NCBI GenBank assembly: GCA_019614645.1 | Contig: JABWDB010000014.1 | Location: 3,224,001-3,288,000 of the forward strand | Length of the DNA: 64,000 nt | Reading direction: 5' to 3' | Source of the DNA: Stratiolaelaps scimitus | Taxonomy: Eukaryota > Arthropoda > Arachnida > Mesostigmata > Laelapidae | Part shown: positions 1 to 12,485 of the stretch, piece after piece | How the letters are laid out: each line of letters opens with the position of its first letter | Position numbering within the stretch: the stretch's first letter is position 1 | Made by a program: the position numbers and the translations under genes | Notes under the pieces: model-generated | What the model was told of the DNA's origin: nothing | Seen by the model: the letters and a program-made list of their open reading frames with translations, nothing else | Database searches by the model: none

Positions 1-1156
1 AATTCCATAGCTTAATAATACGACCTCTGTATTTCCGGATTTTTCCGCTTCCCTTGCCCACGAAACCTTCGAAGAATAGGCTTATAGCGAAGATAACGAG
101 ATTCCCCTCTTATGGCCTGTTTAGTAACCCATTTTCAATTTTTGAGGGTTGCCTTGCTTTACCTTCAACACGGCGCAGACAGATGATGGATTTTTCCATA
201 TGAACGTACTTCGTATGGACATCCCGTATGAAACGAGCTGGAGAAATCCAGCTGAGATTTCTGATTTTCATTTTTCCAGCCGAGACTGCGTCCATCTGTG
301 TGTGAGAGAGAGAGAGAGACTAGCGGTCGCGTGACGCGATTTACTCAACGATGGGCTTCTTGGAAATACTCCCACCTGGACACGATGTGGAGATCGTTTA
401 TATTGTATCGCTTCACATATTTTGAGTTATTTATATTTCTCTCCTAAAATTACGTGAGTTCGACCCGACCGTCTGGACGGTATCTGTTCGAGACACGAAC
501 AGCTTTTCAGTAAGCTCAAGCAATGGATTTTTCCGTCACCAATGAGCGACTAAAGAAGCCCCAGTGACCCGTTTTAAACAAATAACACGCGTTCATATAG
601 CGTGCAAGGGGGCCATAGCTTACCACAACAAATTTGTACCACAATGGGGAGTAATATAAAAAAACAGGACCCACAACGTCGTTCGCGTTTTGGGCCAACT
701 TGTCGAGCGTTAGTCAGACGATGCTGGCCTGTTGTGTCAACCCGCAACAACAATGTAAACAGGCTCCGAACGACAATGTTGCCAGCCTTTTCTCGATGTT
801 TTCATAGGCTTCTTCTATTTTCGATGCCTACGACAACATAAGGACTTTTATCCATTGTTCACAGCGACAACAACAGCAACAGCAAAAAGTGTAGCATTGC
901 ATAAAATATGCACGCAAGGGTGTGTATGTATATTTACGTGAGGGATACCGGACCGGCTCCCTCAACAGCTACCGTTATCCACGGTTATGCACTGCTTCGC
1001 TTTTCATCTCATTGCAAACAAACAATGCACTACGAAAAGATGCTACAGCGACTCGAGCGGTAGTCGGTCGCGCGCGGGCCGCTCCGGAGGCGCAACAGAG
1101 AGGGGTGTCACATGTCAAGCCGGCCCTTGCTACCCTGACCGCTTCTGTATTCAGTA

Positions 1157-1200
1157 CATAGCGAGCGAGCGAGCGAGCGAGAGAGAGCGAGATAGAGAAA
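1157..1200. repeat. (GCGA)n / (GA)n low-complexity tract
   Basis: GCGA units grade into GA repeats. A similar GT/GA tract lies at 299-321. Overlapping ORFs read as Arg/Glu/Ser strings and are artefacts. Confidence 0.85.
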
Positions 1201-4200
1201 GCAGTGCTGAGTGCGGGGATTCGTTGCTTTGCTTTACTTTGAACACGAAGGACACACGGCATAACTGAATAATCATAATTAACTTTAAAGTTGCTCTTTG
1301 GCGTTCCCGTGTTGAGTTTGGTTGATGCTGCCGCTGTTGGTGCTCCTATGGAATCCTTTCGTGACTTGCGAGGCAGAGCTCAGCTACGGTCAATGGTGGC
1401 GTTGGCTGCTGCTGTTGGGTTCGGAAGAACTATGCGATGCCAACGATAGCCATCCTCTGCCCATCGTTGGACTGTTGTAAGCAGCGCTATGTCGAGTGAC
1501 CGTGCAATAATGACGTGTCCTGTATAGCGGAACTCAAACGAACCGTTTGAACCGTTCTCCATGATTCGTTTACTCGGATGTTGATTGGCAACGAATTCTT
1601 TGTGGCTAGCGGATGCGCGGGTGCACCATTCGACCTGCTTCAGGACCACCTGAATCAAATTACATGTACAATACGAACCAATGAACAATAAAAATGCAAC
1701 GAGATTTTATCCATAGCTATTTATTTAGTAAATTAAATAATCGAAGTTGACTCGAAAATGCCTAAAATAGAGTACGACAGACAAAAATGAATATAATATT
1801 AAGTTGATTCAGGTAAGCCCGCCGTTCAAAAAGAGGTCTCTCGCCATGGCTGAGTTGGTCTCGAAACAAAAATAGGCGCAAGTTCGTTCAGCTATTGAAA
1901 GTTTGTGGACAAGGTAAATATTATTCAACATACGCAAAACCAGAAAACACGTGTTGTAATTAGCCTTGTTGAATGGCGGGAAGCCGAGTAAAGCTTTCGG
2001 GGGCTCTGGGGTGGGGCACTTTGAAATGCTATTTTGGTATAATAGGTTCTATCTCGTGTCGGCCGTATGGTGCATTCGTGTGCACCTAGCAACCAGAGAA
2101 GACAATCGTAGGTGGACGGGTTTGATCCACACATTCTCATTCGAGGGGTCCGTTTTGTGAATAAAAAAAATGTATCGGTTTGTTAAGGGAACTTAATTAG
2201 TAGAGTTACAATGCATAAGCGGTTAGGTCTATTGGAAAGAAGAGGAGGAAGAAGAACTGAAAATTCAGCAGAGTGGATCTGTATAATAGACCCATTCTTT
2301 CCATTGCGGAACCTGCGGCTAGTTGATAGTCGATAGAAGCGGTTTGTAGATTTCTGGAAGTTGTGAGGTTTTATCATCTTTCTGTCGAAGGCTTTGGTCG
2401 TCAACACCTTTCATCAACAGTAGAATTCGTTGTTCCAACGAAAGCATCTCCCAAGTCGTTTATTTTGTCACACATGGATCTCAATGAACATTGAAACTGA
2501 GTAGGTTGTGTTGAAAGCGAGCACGTAATTGAGAGAGTGTCTTGGCAAAACCAAAATAAAATCAATTATTTGGTAGCAGCGCTGACGTCTCATACAAAAT
2601 GAACGACTGCACAGCGTCTCACCACATAATTAGTATAATTTCGGCATCCATGTTACCCCGTGAGTGTGTATCAATAATCGTATACAGCTTTATATAGGGC
2701 GGGTGGGACAAATAGAAAGGTTGCTCACAGAATTAATCAAGATGAACTGGCCTTTTTATAATATATTATGGCTGTCAACATTAATCGTTGTCGAATGGAC
2801 AAATTCGCTGCGGAGTTTCATCACCAACAAAGGTCGTGCTCCTGATTTTGATTCAGTCAGTTTTGGCTTTCGTAGTTGACTCGTTGAAATCAGCTTGCTT
2901 ATCACATTTTGTGCACACTCGACTATCTAAACAAAGAGATAGATGATGGCTCGCAATTCACAGAGATGTATACAAACTTCTTCTAGCGACTACAAGTTCC
3001 GAGTTCCGCGGCAGCAAAAAACACTTCACATTGCATACAATCCACCGCCCCCCCCCGTGGCCGGGCCGTTAGAAGACAAAGAAATGCACATGAAACAATG
3101 ACTTATTTTCGTCAATGTCGAACGAGTCACGAGTACAATCTCGTCCTTAAGATGTCTGGCTTTATTATCATTATTACGGCTATTACAAACCCAAGATTGT
3201 TTTGTGTTTCATACACGTTTAATATTATTCTGCACATAAGTATGTGTATATATAATTTTGTTTTTATAAATAATTCCTTGTTCTGTTTTATATTCGCTGT
3301 TTGCTCTTTGCATCATACAGTTTACTTGTTACGCTACTCTAGTAATTTCTAATAATTCATTATTTTAAAAAGTATCGCATATCGATGGATCAATACACCA
3401 CAGAACATTTTGCACCTTGAATTCATTCAGGCTATGAAAAGTATTGGACAGATTCATGAATATATGAAGACTACACACACCATCCCTGCGATTATACTTG
3501 ATTAATTAACTACCGATTATGTCAGCCTTACAAGACGGTTTGCACAGCCCTATCACCTACACAGGACATGCACAAAGAAGCCGCATCAATGTTCATCATT
3601 GATTATAATCGGGAAGATTTATGAAATGATGATATGAAACATCGTAGACACTGGTGCTGCTGATATACGCCGACCCATGTTCTGCCCTTTGATCAGATCG
3701 TTAATTGATTTGCGGCCCGGCGTCTATCATGCGTTTATGTAAGTGATGAGCACTGTATCCGCACTGCTGAATAGATCGCTAAATCATAGGACCACAATAC
3801 GAGGTTAGCGTTTACACCACATAGTAAATGGAACGCTAAATATACGCATGGGAATCATTTTTCATGAAATTTTTTTATAATATTTTGATGTCTTCCACGT
3901 GACGCAAACCGATGCTGTCCGTCCATCCCTACAGATCGACTCGGGCGCAACAGGGTTGACAGTCAGAGACAACGCCGGCTGAGCAACCACTTGTTTATCA
4001 TCTGATGGTCCAGGAATGGGCGCCTTTCCTTTTCGCTCTGGGAGGGCTGCCTTTGCCTTAATGATACTAAATGGCAGTAGCAGTCTGAGTTGTGGTCATG
4101 GAAAGTGAGCTGAGGGTCGACCTAGGGAGAAAAGTAGCAATTGTAGTCGTACATAGCCCTCCCATAGAAGGAACATTGAGCTGAGCGTTAGATATGGCAA

Positions 4201-4898
4201 CAGTTTAGCAGATGTAGTGTGTAGTATATTAGAAGCATGTAGGTTTCATAGCTTAATGCGTTGGATACGACTGCAATAGGCTGCAAGGCAAGCGGGACTT
4301 CGCGAGGCGAGACAGTCGATCGACTAAGAGGACTAGTCGAACTGTCTACCGCCAAGCGTTGCCCTCCTGGCGTCTTCCTAACGAACGAGATGGAGTGGTG
4401 ATACGGCGCGAGCCACTGTGGTGGTTGGAGAAGAAGATCGACAGTGACGGGTCGAAGATGGAAACGTTTCCTGAAGAGTCGGGGCAGACTGGAGTCGGTT
4501 GGAAAGGCGGCAGCGATTCCGAGAAAAACACCCTCGCTCACAGAGGGGCACCGGGGGACCACCGGCTGTCTCGACGGCCACCGAAACACCCTCCACCCGT
4601 TGCGAGGCTTGTTAATAATGCAGCAGTGAAAGGGACGCCTCAGTAGGGGCCACCATTGGCAGTGGTCCTCTAGGTGATGGAGGCAGCGGCATCAGCCGTG
4701 GATGGCAACGGGTAACGGACAACTCCAGCTTGTGGCAGCCTTCTCCACAGGGCGAAATAGGCGGGCACGAGTACGCCACTGGATAGACAATAGCAGGACA
4801 ACGCGGTGACGATACGGGATGGTCGCGAGGTGGGGGATTCTGACTGAGGTCGGGCCAGGGGCAACCAGGTTTTCTCCGTCGTCGTCTTGGCCATCGAC

Positions 4899-4964
4899 AA
4901 GTAGACGGACCAACACCCCCCCTTTTATTAAAAAAAAAAAAAAAAAAAAAAAAAGTAGACGGAC
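4899..4964. mobile_element. Very short poly(A) retroposon insertion with target-site duplication
   Basis: AAGTAGACGGAC at 4899-4910 is repeated exactly at 4953-4964. Between the copies is a 42-bp insert: CAACACCCCCCCTTTTATT followed by a run of A. Direct repeats flanking a poly(A)-ended insert are the signature of target-primed reverse transcription. The insert is almost all tail, so the copy is extremely 5'-truncated. The exact duplication and intact A run imply a recent event. Confidence 0.65.
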
Positions 4965-7067
4965 GACTGTTCGCTGCTTCATGCTGGATGGTGGCCAGCT
5001 TTCCGGCTTGTCTTCCTGTTCGTTGCCTTCCTGTCGCCCTTTAGGGCTTCTAGTACGACGGACCTCGGGACTCAGAGGCCGAAGACCACTGAGACATGGA
5101 TCGAGTGGGACGTAACTTCCGAAGGATGAAATGTACGCCCCACTTCCCAACACCCATTCTCAACATACATTGCTCACTGTAGTAAGCAGTCAGAGAGCAC
5201 AGTGGTGACGATGCTTTCCGGTGATGCGGACGCCGCCTTCTTCAACTGTCCTTTCTATCTTTCGGTCTGTGTGATGCCATGAGAAGTTGGATATTTGCTG
5301 TGCCATCGTACTCCATCGTGAGCTTCGATCTAACGCCGTAGCGCTTGCCGCCCCCGAGCGCTGCCCCATTGGGCAGCGTTGCCCGACTCAGGGCCCTTTT
5401 CGCGTTCGATCTCCAGAAACGCAGCTCTCTTCGGAACCATTCTGTTGGACATCATTCAATTCTCCGGGGGGCCTTCGTCGGTAGGTCGGAAAGGCCTTGA
5501 GGTGACAGGGAATGCAGATCGTGCCTGGATTCGACTGTCAACATTTGCGAAAGCTAACGCCGCCGCGCCATCGCTGCAGCAGCAATAACAAGGATAACGA
5601 AAATAGTACCACGAACAACGGCAATGGGACCAATAGCAGCAACAACAGCGATATTAGCTGCACAAAAGTCTCAAAGAAGATGAAGAAGATGGAAAACGCT
5701 CTTCGGAAATGAAAGGGGAGCCTCTAAATAGTTGAAAGGAACGACGATGGACAGGGAGGGTGAATTAATCACCGGTTCGAACTTATCTTAATAGCAATGC
5801 TGAAATCAAATTTATTTGTGACGATCATGGGGTCTTGGGGTGACTTGAGGCTCGTCTCACTTTGTTTGTTTGTTTGACTGGCATAACTTGCTTTCATTAA
5901 ATAATTTTTATTCGCTAAATGTTGTTCTGTCAGAGCTGGAGCATATTGGGCTGAGCATTCCCCTCACGGTGGTTATAACACTTTGAAGTTAGGGCCATGG
6001 GCTGCTACGAATATAATATTATATCATTGCCGGCCAGTATTCGCCCGACGAAATCCATAGGGTATCTCGTAGTTATTGAGCACCATCAGCGACGCATGGA
6101 TCGCGAAATCTCCTGTTTTATAACCAAACGAATCCTGTACCACAAATTCATCATGGTCCGTGTTCTACTTGGAGTACCACTCGTCCCACTGTAACCAGAA
6201 GTGTCGGTAGACAATTCCCCGATCTATTCCCCTATCTATCTTGCTGGTCTAGCGTTTAAGTAATTCAGATGGCGTTCAACAGTTAGGATGGTTTTGTTTA
6301 TTACCTCGAGGTCTAGGCTTCATAAACCCTTTTCGAAATATGGCGCTGAATGTACAACGCTTCATACATCTCGGGCATACTTTTAAAAAGCAGGTTTTCT
6401 CCATTTAATGATCGTTACAATAATAATAATAACAATACTTCGAATGAATTAATCAATTACCAAGGTTTTGGAATTGATCCGACCCACACGCGAGCCTTTC
6501 GAATACCGATTTCGCTTGGAACACTCGGGGACCAAAGGCGTGACCGCCCCCTCAAACTCAGTGCGAAAATCGCCGAGTGAGAGAGAAAGAGAGAGATATA
6601 TAGGACCCGGTCAGCTCGGCCTTGAGCTCCCATTTGGATCATCGTTCTCCCAAGCGGCGAGGCGAGGCGAAGTGATTAGCCAGATAATTTCCGAACTTTC
6701 CACAGCTACCAAATCGATCGCTCTCGCGAATCGAACAGCGCCTGCCACCAACCTCAGGCAGAACAATGATAGGAAATGCGATTGAGATATTCAACCGACC
6801 TTGAAGCTTTTGACACAGCCGTACGATAGCTGTAACATGAATGTTAATTGCTCGCCTTCTTTTGCGCGTCGGCGACACTGCGATAGGATCGCCACAATAA
6901 AGGGAACAAATTGGCCCCGCTTGCGATGTTTTCATTTTGTGCAGTGGACTCCCGTGGCTTTTATTGAACGTGTGGTCAACAAGGAAGCAATTGCAAGAAT
7001 TAATACAAACTAGGATTTGACAAACAGCAAAAAAACATGAACAATGAACTTTTCTAAAGGAATAAAA

Positions 7068-7250
7068 TGGCCTGCTTGTAGACAGTCGAAGGCCATGTGT
7101 TCGAGTCCGTGAAATGGTACATACGTACAAATATAAACAGGGGAAATTCGATGAAGGAAACAGCCCCCCTCCCTCTTTGTGAGGCGAGGAGGCAATGCTA
7201 TCGCCTCCCTCGGGACCATGACTTGCCTGGCCTGACACCCTGTTCCCAAC
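7068..7250 (+). repeat. tRNA-derived SINE, family C copy
   Basis: A degenerate A box (TGGCCTGCTTGTAGAC, from 7069) lies about 30 nt ahead of a B box (GTTCGAGTCC, 7099-7108). The body ends in a segment containing ATCGCCTCCCTCGGGAC. That segment recurs inverted at 24150-24235, which shows it is repetitive. Confidence 0.62.
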
Positions 7251-7686
7251 TGCTTCTATAATTATTGGTTATTTCAAAACATACAATCATGTGAAATAAC
7301 AGTATGCTTCTATACCAGTATTTTAATAAACCACCTGTTGACTGAAATAAAGAAAGTCAATATCAATCTATATATATATATATATATAGTGAGAGAGAGA
7401 AAGGGGGGATTTCAATTCTCTGCGCGAACTCACTACGGAGAATGCTGCTGCGAGATCCATGACATGCTCTAAGTAGACAGCGACGCCGAATGCAATAACC
7501 ACTTACATTGTGCTAATCTTTCGAATACTCCACAAGAATGAATTCGCGATTGTTGCTTTCATCAACGTGATTAACTATCATTAGATTGTGTTTTACTGCC
7601 TTGTTGAGCTTGTTCTATCTGAAGTGCTAAATAAGCTATTGTATAATAATAATAGATAAACCCACCAAGTGCACGTCCTCAATAAC

Positions 7687-7709
7687 AACCCCCCCCCCCC
7701 CCCCGCCCC
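7687..7709. repeat. Poly(C) tract
   Basis: A run of C with a single G near its end, a potential G-quadruplex or i-motif former on the two strands. A shorter C run occurs at about 46075-46086. Confidence 0.85.
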
Positions 7710-9103
7710 TCTTCTTTCGTTCACGACCTGAATATTGCTTGCAGTGAGGAGTGCACGTGAATAACACGGACGGGCTCGAAGTGGACAACTGAAAGTCCGC
7801 GATATTCAATGCAACACAAAAGGGCCTTGATTCAATTGCTATCGTGTGGTGCCGGTGGTAATATCGTTTCCTTCGAGGCTACCGTGTGACCGTAGCCAAG
7901 CAACAGCAGGATCGGCCCATTTGGCTGCCGCCAGTTGCCTTGGTGTTGCTAGGGTATAGATAAGACGCAGCAGCAGCAGTACGGTCGACACGAACTCGAT
8001 TCCCTTCGGGTTCTAAAGCAACCGCCAAGGCTGGCCAGTGTATTTGGACGAGTGAGCAGAGATGAGCAGTGCACGTTATGGGAAACGTTCGCATAGAGAG
8101 GCAGACCCTGCCGCAATTGAGCACATTTGCTACTCCTATTAAGCCTCGTGGGACTGACGATTTTACAGGAAGTATAGATGAGAGCTTCGAAAGTCAGTGT
8201 TTAGTACCTTGACATATGGTTCATCATCTAACTATTTTATAATTCTAGGTATAATTCTAGCACTGACGATTCATTGCTACAAACAATTTCGTGCATGCCG
8301 ACACACCGTTCGACAACGATTCGATTAACAGTAAAAGGTCATTGAAACAGTCGACAAACACCGTTGTGGTAGTAGTCTTGTAGCAGGTGGACATACCGAG
8401 ATGCTGGTAACCGCTAACTATGCAGACGTATGTGGGCGAGTTAGGGGAGATACAATGCGCGGCCGCCGTTCGAGTTTCGTCTCGGTCAGCCACAATATGG
8501 CTTATCGAAGGCCACCTACTTTTTAGTTCGATGCCAGAATGCGTGGACGTACATAAATGCTACTATTTACAAATCAGAGCATGTGCTCTTATACACATTT
8601 GTCTGCCCAGTTCGGATCGAGTCGCTAGTTGACAATGACCAGTTCTTTTTGCGCAGGGGTCGCTGCCTTACACGAGTACCTATCATGCAACCTATATTAG
8701 AAACTGAAAAATAGAACATTGCATGTCTGTTCCGCCTAATCCTATTTTCAAATACTTTAACATTCTACCATTTCCTTCTGATATCGAATATGTGTATTGG
8801 TTCCCGGTTTCTAAAACTTTGAATGAACTATTATTACCTAACATTGGTGTTCTGTCTTCGACGTTTGACGGACAACACTCGCGATGGCTGTCAATAATCT
8901 CCTGCTTCTGCTTTTGTTGTATTTCAACAAAATCGGCCATCGATGACTTTGTCCCAAGATTCGTTCATATGGAACTTTTTTCCAGACGAAGTTTCTACCA
9001 GGCAGTGGTCTCTCACGAATCTTTAAGTCTGCGCTTCGAAGCACTTAGAAAATGAAAGATATGCTCAATATGTTTTGTTATCATCACGATGATATTAATA
9101 TTG

Positions 9104-9105
<2 letters not shown>

Positions 9106-9146
<41 letters not shown>
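9106..9146. repeat. (TA)n microsatellite
   Basis: About 20 uninterrupted TA repeats. They produce false Tyr-Ile ORFs on the minus strand. Confidence 0.95.
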
Positions 9147-9147
<1 letters not shown>

Positions 9148-9531
9148 TGTGCAATACGAGCTCTGTTGTCGTATATGTTGGACACTTAACGGAGAGAACA
9201 CAAGATTCGAGTTTGAACGAAATTAGGGGGGTGACACAAAATGTAACCCCAATATAATAAGGTATGATCATATGAATGCGTGTGCGTGATGGGCTTATCC
9301 AAGTGCATATAACCATGACAACGTTTGCAATCCTGCAATGTATGAAACCGTTTTTTGTGTCATGCAAACTGAATTCTGCTCAGAAAATCCGGCTATGCCA
9401 GCGGCGTGCGCCTTCTCCATAAGCGCATAGCTCTTGAATGGAGGGCACTGTCTCATCGTAGTGCAAACCACGATTAAACTACGAAAGTGTAACTCCCAAG
9501 GGTGTCGCTCGAGACATCTAATAAAAAAATT

Positions 9532-9535
<4 letters not shown>

Positions 9536-9575
<40 letters not shown>
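9536..9575. repeat. (TA)n microsatellite
   Basis: About 20 TA repeats about 390 bp from the previous array and just downstream of the Tc1 pseudogene. Confidence 0.95.
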
Positions 9576-9577
<2 letters not shown>

Positions 9578-9882
9578 GTGAAAAGTACTGCAGGTGTCTG
9601 TCGTTGAATGTACTTTATTGAAAACGAGATATTCATCCAGTGAGACATTCCGAGCTATAGTGAATGACAGGGAAATCATTGGGGAATCTATGTACTATAT
9701 ATGAATATATATCTCTATGTACTATATAATGCAGCGTTTCATACATTATTGAATACATCTAATTGATCAATCGCCAATATCTCAACACTTGCAATTTTTA
9801 GTCTGCGAACAGTATTGCACCTCAAACAGATACACATAACTCAGGTATCGAATGATACTTCTTAGTTTGTATTTTGTAGCGT

Positions 9883-10560
9883 CTACGTTCGTCGAATGAC
9901 TGCTGGCCGTCTAGGCTTGGACTTTACGAGTTTTTCTAGCCCAGAGACCTCTATCTCATTCCAAACCCTTTTGAATGCGTTCCTGCAGACAATTGTTATG
10001 CGGCGGCCTATTTCTTCCGGGAGATGGTCGATATGATTTATGTCTGGACTCTAAGAGGGCCACTTTAGTTCGGAGATACGAGCTCCGTGGAGAAAATGCT
10101 TAGTTGAAGCTGAACATTGCTTCATGTCATTCTCGTGTAAAAATATTTGTTAGCGGCGAGCGCCTCCACTTCACCTAAATGGAGTAAATTCCCCGCGCAG
10201 GACGTCTCGATAAATCTTTGAATTCCGCCTTTCCTCGACGATAAGAAAACTTCGAGCCGTATTGAAAACATTCCCAGATCATCAACAGCCTTCAACAACC
10301 CACCCTTGAGAGTGGGCATGAAGTACTCACGTCTGACGGCTTAACCCTCCCCCCTCTTCGTTGTCTCGTATCCTGTTGCTCGAGTTTTGATTTGTCGGAT
10401 CAGTTGCTGCTCCGTGAGAACGTGAAAAGCTTGTCGTTATATTCTTGCGCGAATTTGCGCACAGAGACCGACTTGCCCCACGTAAGAAAGATTTCCTACG
10501 CCCAACACGGCCATGCAATGAGACACTCCAAAGGCGGCGATGCAAGTCGACCCAGTCAAG
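9883..10560 (-). pseudogene. Tc1-like (Tc1/mariner superfamily) transposase pseudogene
   Basis: Read on the minus strand, fragments in changing frames match the Tc1 transposase order. They run: HRRLWSVSLHGRVGRRK (~10490-10540, the linker before the catalytic domain); a degraded SDESK-like stretch reading SDKSKLE; TLKGG plus a degraded MVWGCFS stretch (~10260-10320); a decayed second-Asp (DNDPKH-like) region; then LKWPS, a stop at 10051-10053, and SPDINHID, which corresponds to WPAQSPDLNPIENLW. The end reads KLVKSKPRRPAVIR just before the stop at 9883-9885. In the family this enzyme cuts and pastes the element at TA sites using a DDE/D triad. The N-terminal helix-turn-helix region is missing and the frame shifts several times, so the copy is dead. 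I found no terminal inverted repeats. Confidence 0.82.
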
Positions 10561-10645
10561 ATTGAGATCTTGACTTATCGTGCATACTGAAGCTTATCTT
10601 AGTGATGTTCTCGCTTCGAGAATATAGTATAGTAGAAGATGTATG

Positions 10646-10646
<1 letters not shown>

Positions 10647-10682
<36 letters not shown>
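10647..10682. repeat. (TA)n microsatellite inside short direct and inverted repeats
   Basis: A TA array bordered by direct copies of GAATATAGTAT. Further out it is flanked by partly inverted TGTTCTCGCTTCGAG / CTCGAGAGAACA (10607-10733). Confidence 0.85.
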
Positions 10683-10685
<3 letters not shown>

Positions 10686-10740
10686 GAATATAGTATGTCA
10701 GCGGTGACTTAAGAGTCACTCGAGAGAACATTTCTTGAAC

Positions 10741-10905
10741 TGACTCTCAGCTCGTCCGCTTATGTGACAGGCTTTTAGCCATCAGGTAATTACTACGAGG
10801 ATCGTGGTCCCCTTTGTTCCATTCTCAACCTTGTCATACCTCGCAAGATTCGAGAGATCAAGAAAGATGATAAAGAAATCCAACGGCTGTCCGCGTCTTG
10901 CACTC
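10741..10905 (-). repeat. tRNA-derived SINE, family A, diverged copy
   Basis: It aligns with the family A body: TTATGTGACAGGC, TCAGGTAATTACTACGAGGA, CATACCTCGCAAGATTC and AAGAAAGATGATAAAGAAAT. The tRNA-like head is not recognisable beyond about 10900. It lies next to the Tc1 pseudogene and between two (TA)n tracts. Confidence 0.65.
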
Positions 10906-10925
10906 CATCGATTCACGGAATAGTT

Positions 10926-10926
<1 letters not shown>

Positions 10927-10959
<33 letters not shown>
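10927..10959. repeat. (TA)n microsatellite
   Basis: About 16 TA repeats adjoining the head side of a family A SINE copy. Confidence 0.95.
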
Positions 10960-10961
<2 letters not shown>

Positions 10962-11596
10962 CGGGATGGAGATGAGTATTAACAGCACTGGGCCGATTTT
11001 TGAGACCAAGAATGACGCTACTGGCGCATCACATAGGCTGGGCGAAGTGCCCAGCCTTTTGTGAATCTGCTCGGCAGTATAGAGTCGTGCGGCATGATTC
11101 TATAGGGCTTACCGAAGAGCACAAGTGACAACAGAGACACCGAACACTCTATTTATTTCATTAAAGACACATATGTATGAACCGATGCAGTCATTGTACC
11201 TACGCGTTTACTACAAACTTCCTTAGTTAGTTACCTTCACCTTTAATGTGTATTTCTACACTATTTTTCATCCTCCGAAGAAGATCCTGAAAGGGCGTAC
11301 CCCCCCTTCCCCTCATTGTAGTCGTTATTCTTCACTGCACTATTGTTACTACATAATCATTATTATTAATAATATTCAAGATTTATTCGTATCGTGACGC
11401 CCTAATGAAGCATTAAATCATACCAGACTCGTATACATGGCTGACAGCTGTCGTCCTTCGCCTTGTAACATGGCATCTAGACAGACTTTATTAATATTAA
11501 TGTCGCGTTTCGCAACACGACACTATCAAATCTATATCTACGCGTTAGTGACGGAGCGTTGCCGAATTAAAAGGTATATTAGCAGATCTGCATCAG

Positions 11597-11744
11597 AATG
11601 TTTAGACGACAGACTCGCGATAAAGCCATGATCTGGACCTTCAACATCCTATATATATATATATATACATATATATATAATATATACTATAGGGAGTTGA
11701 GCGTCCGGATCATGGATCTATTGCGAGTCTGTCGTCTAAACATT
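11597..11744. repeat. Long imperfect inverted repeat with a (TA)n core
   Basis: The left arm 11597-11652 and right arm 11689-11744 are reverse complements over about 56 bp with roughly 8 mismatches. For example ATGTTTAGACGACAGACTCG pairs with CGAGTCTGTCGTCTAAACAT. The 36-bp loop is TA-rich. It could be a MITE-like element, or a hairpin formed by fold-back replication at the TA tract. Confidence 0.75.
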
Positions 11745-12456
11745 ATAACTGTTATAGCTGTTTCCAATCTTGCGGTCATCTTGAACAGTTACCATATGTC
11801 CGGTGGTCATGTCACATAAGCAAAGCAGCGGATCAGCTCTGTTCAATATTCTACGTTTCTATACAGCAGTTCTGACCTTTTAGCTAAAGTCAGACATTCA
11901 ACATCAACAACGCACGTGAGGACACTCGCATCTTCTATTCTCCGGTTATTTGTGTGTGGTATCCCTGTGGCGCCTGGAGGACGATAGGACGTCAGAGGTG
12001 ACTACGGAAAACGCCGGTGGCAGTGCGCGCCGGCGGCGTTTGTAATGAAAAATGACTTCGTAGCACAGCCAGACGAGATAGCAGAGGGTCTGCGGGCCGG
12101 ATGGGCTGAGCATATGGAGGTGGGCCTTGCGTAGTACCACCACCAACAGCAGCAGTAGCAGCAGCGAAAGATATGCCGACTTTACGGGTTCTTTGGGAGC
12201 AAGCTAAAGACGCGTCGGAGTACTCTCGCATGACACGTAGCGGCCGCCTTCTACGCCCACTCCATCGTGGATTGTGTAGCCTAGCTCACGCAATCATTGT
12301 CACTGTCGCCACACTGTCTAGGTCGGTGGGTGTGTACTGATGTTGATATGTATCCTCCCGGGGGGGCGCTGCCGGCGCCGATTACAACAGGAGTGGCGAT
12401 GGACATGCCCGAGCGCAAGAGATATTCCTCGGTATCTCACTGTGTACACACTCACA

Positions 12457-12485
12457 TATATAAATATATATATATATATATATAT
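12457..12485. repeat. (TA)n microsatellite
   Basis: TA array with one AA interruption in the middle of an otherwise GC-rich stretch. Confidence 0.9.

Larger units (their letters stand above)
1..9882. other. Non-coding stretch (probable intron or intergenic DNA)
   Basis: No supported exon. It holds the GA tracts at 299-321 and 1157-1200, the GC-rich block at about 4260-5130 with the small poly(A) insertion, SINE C at 7068-7250, the poly(C) tract at 7687-7709 and two TA arrays. A 102-codon minus-strand frame at 1380-1688 has ordinary amino-acid composition but no start context, splice pair or recognisable motif. Confidence 0.6.

Noticed and set aside
6639..7238. 199-codon minus-strand ORF, the longest complete frame besides the right-edge ORF
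   Set aside because: It runs through SINE family C and antisense repeat sequence, shows no domain, and is within the length range expected by chance in 64 kb.
8692..9055. Overlapping plus-strand (110 codons) and minus-strand (82 codons) frames of ordinary composition
   Set aside because: No motif, no splice pair, and both strands are open across the same bases. Either could be chance.
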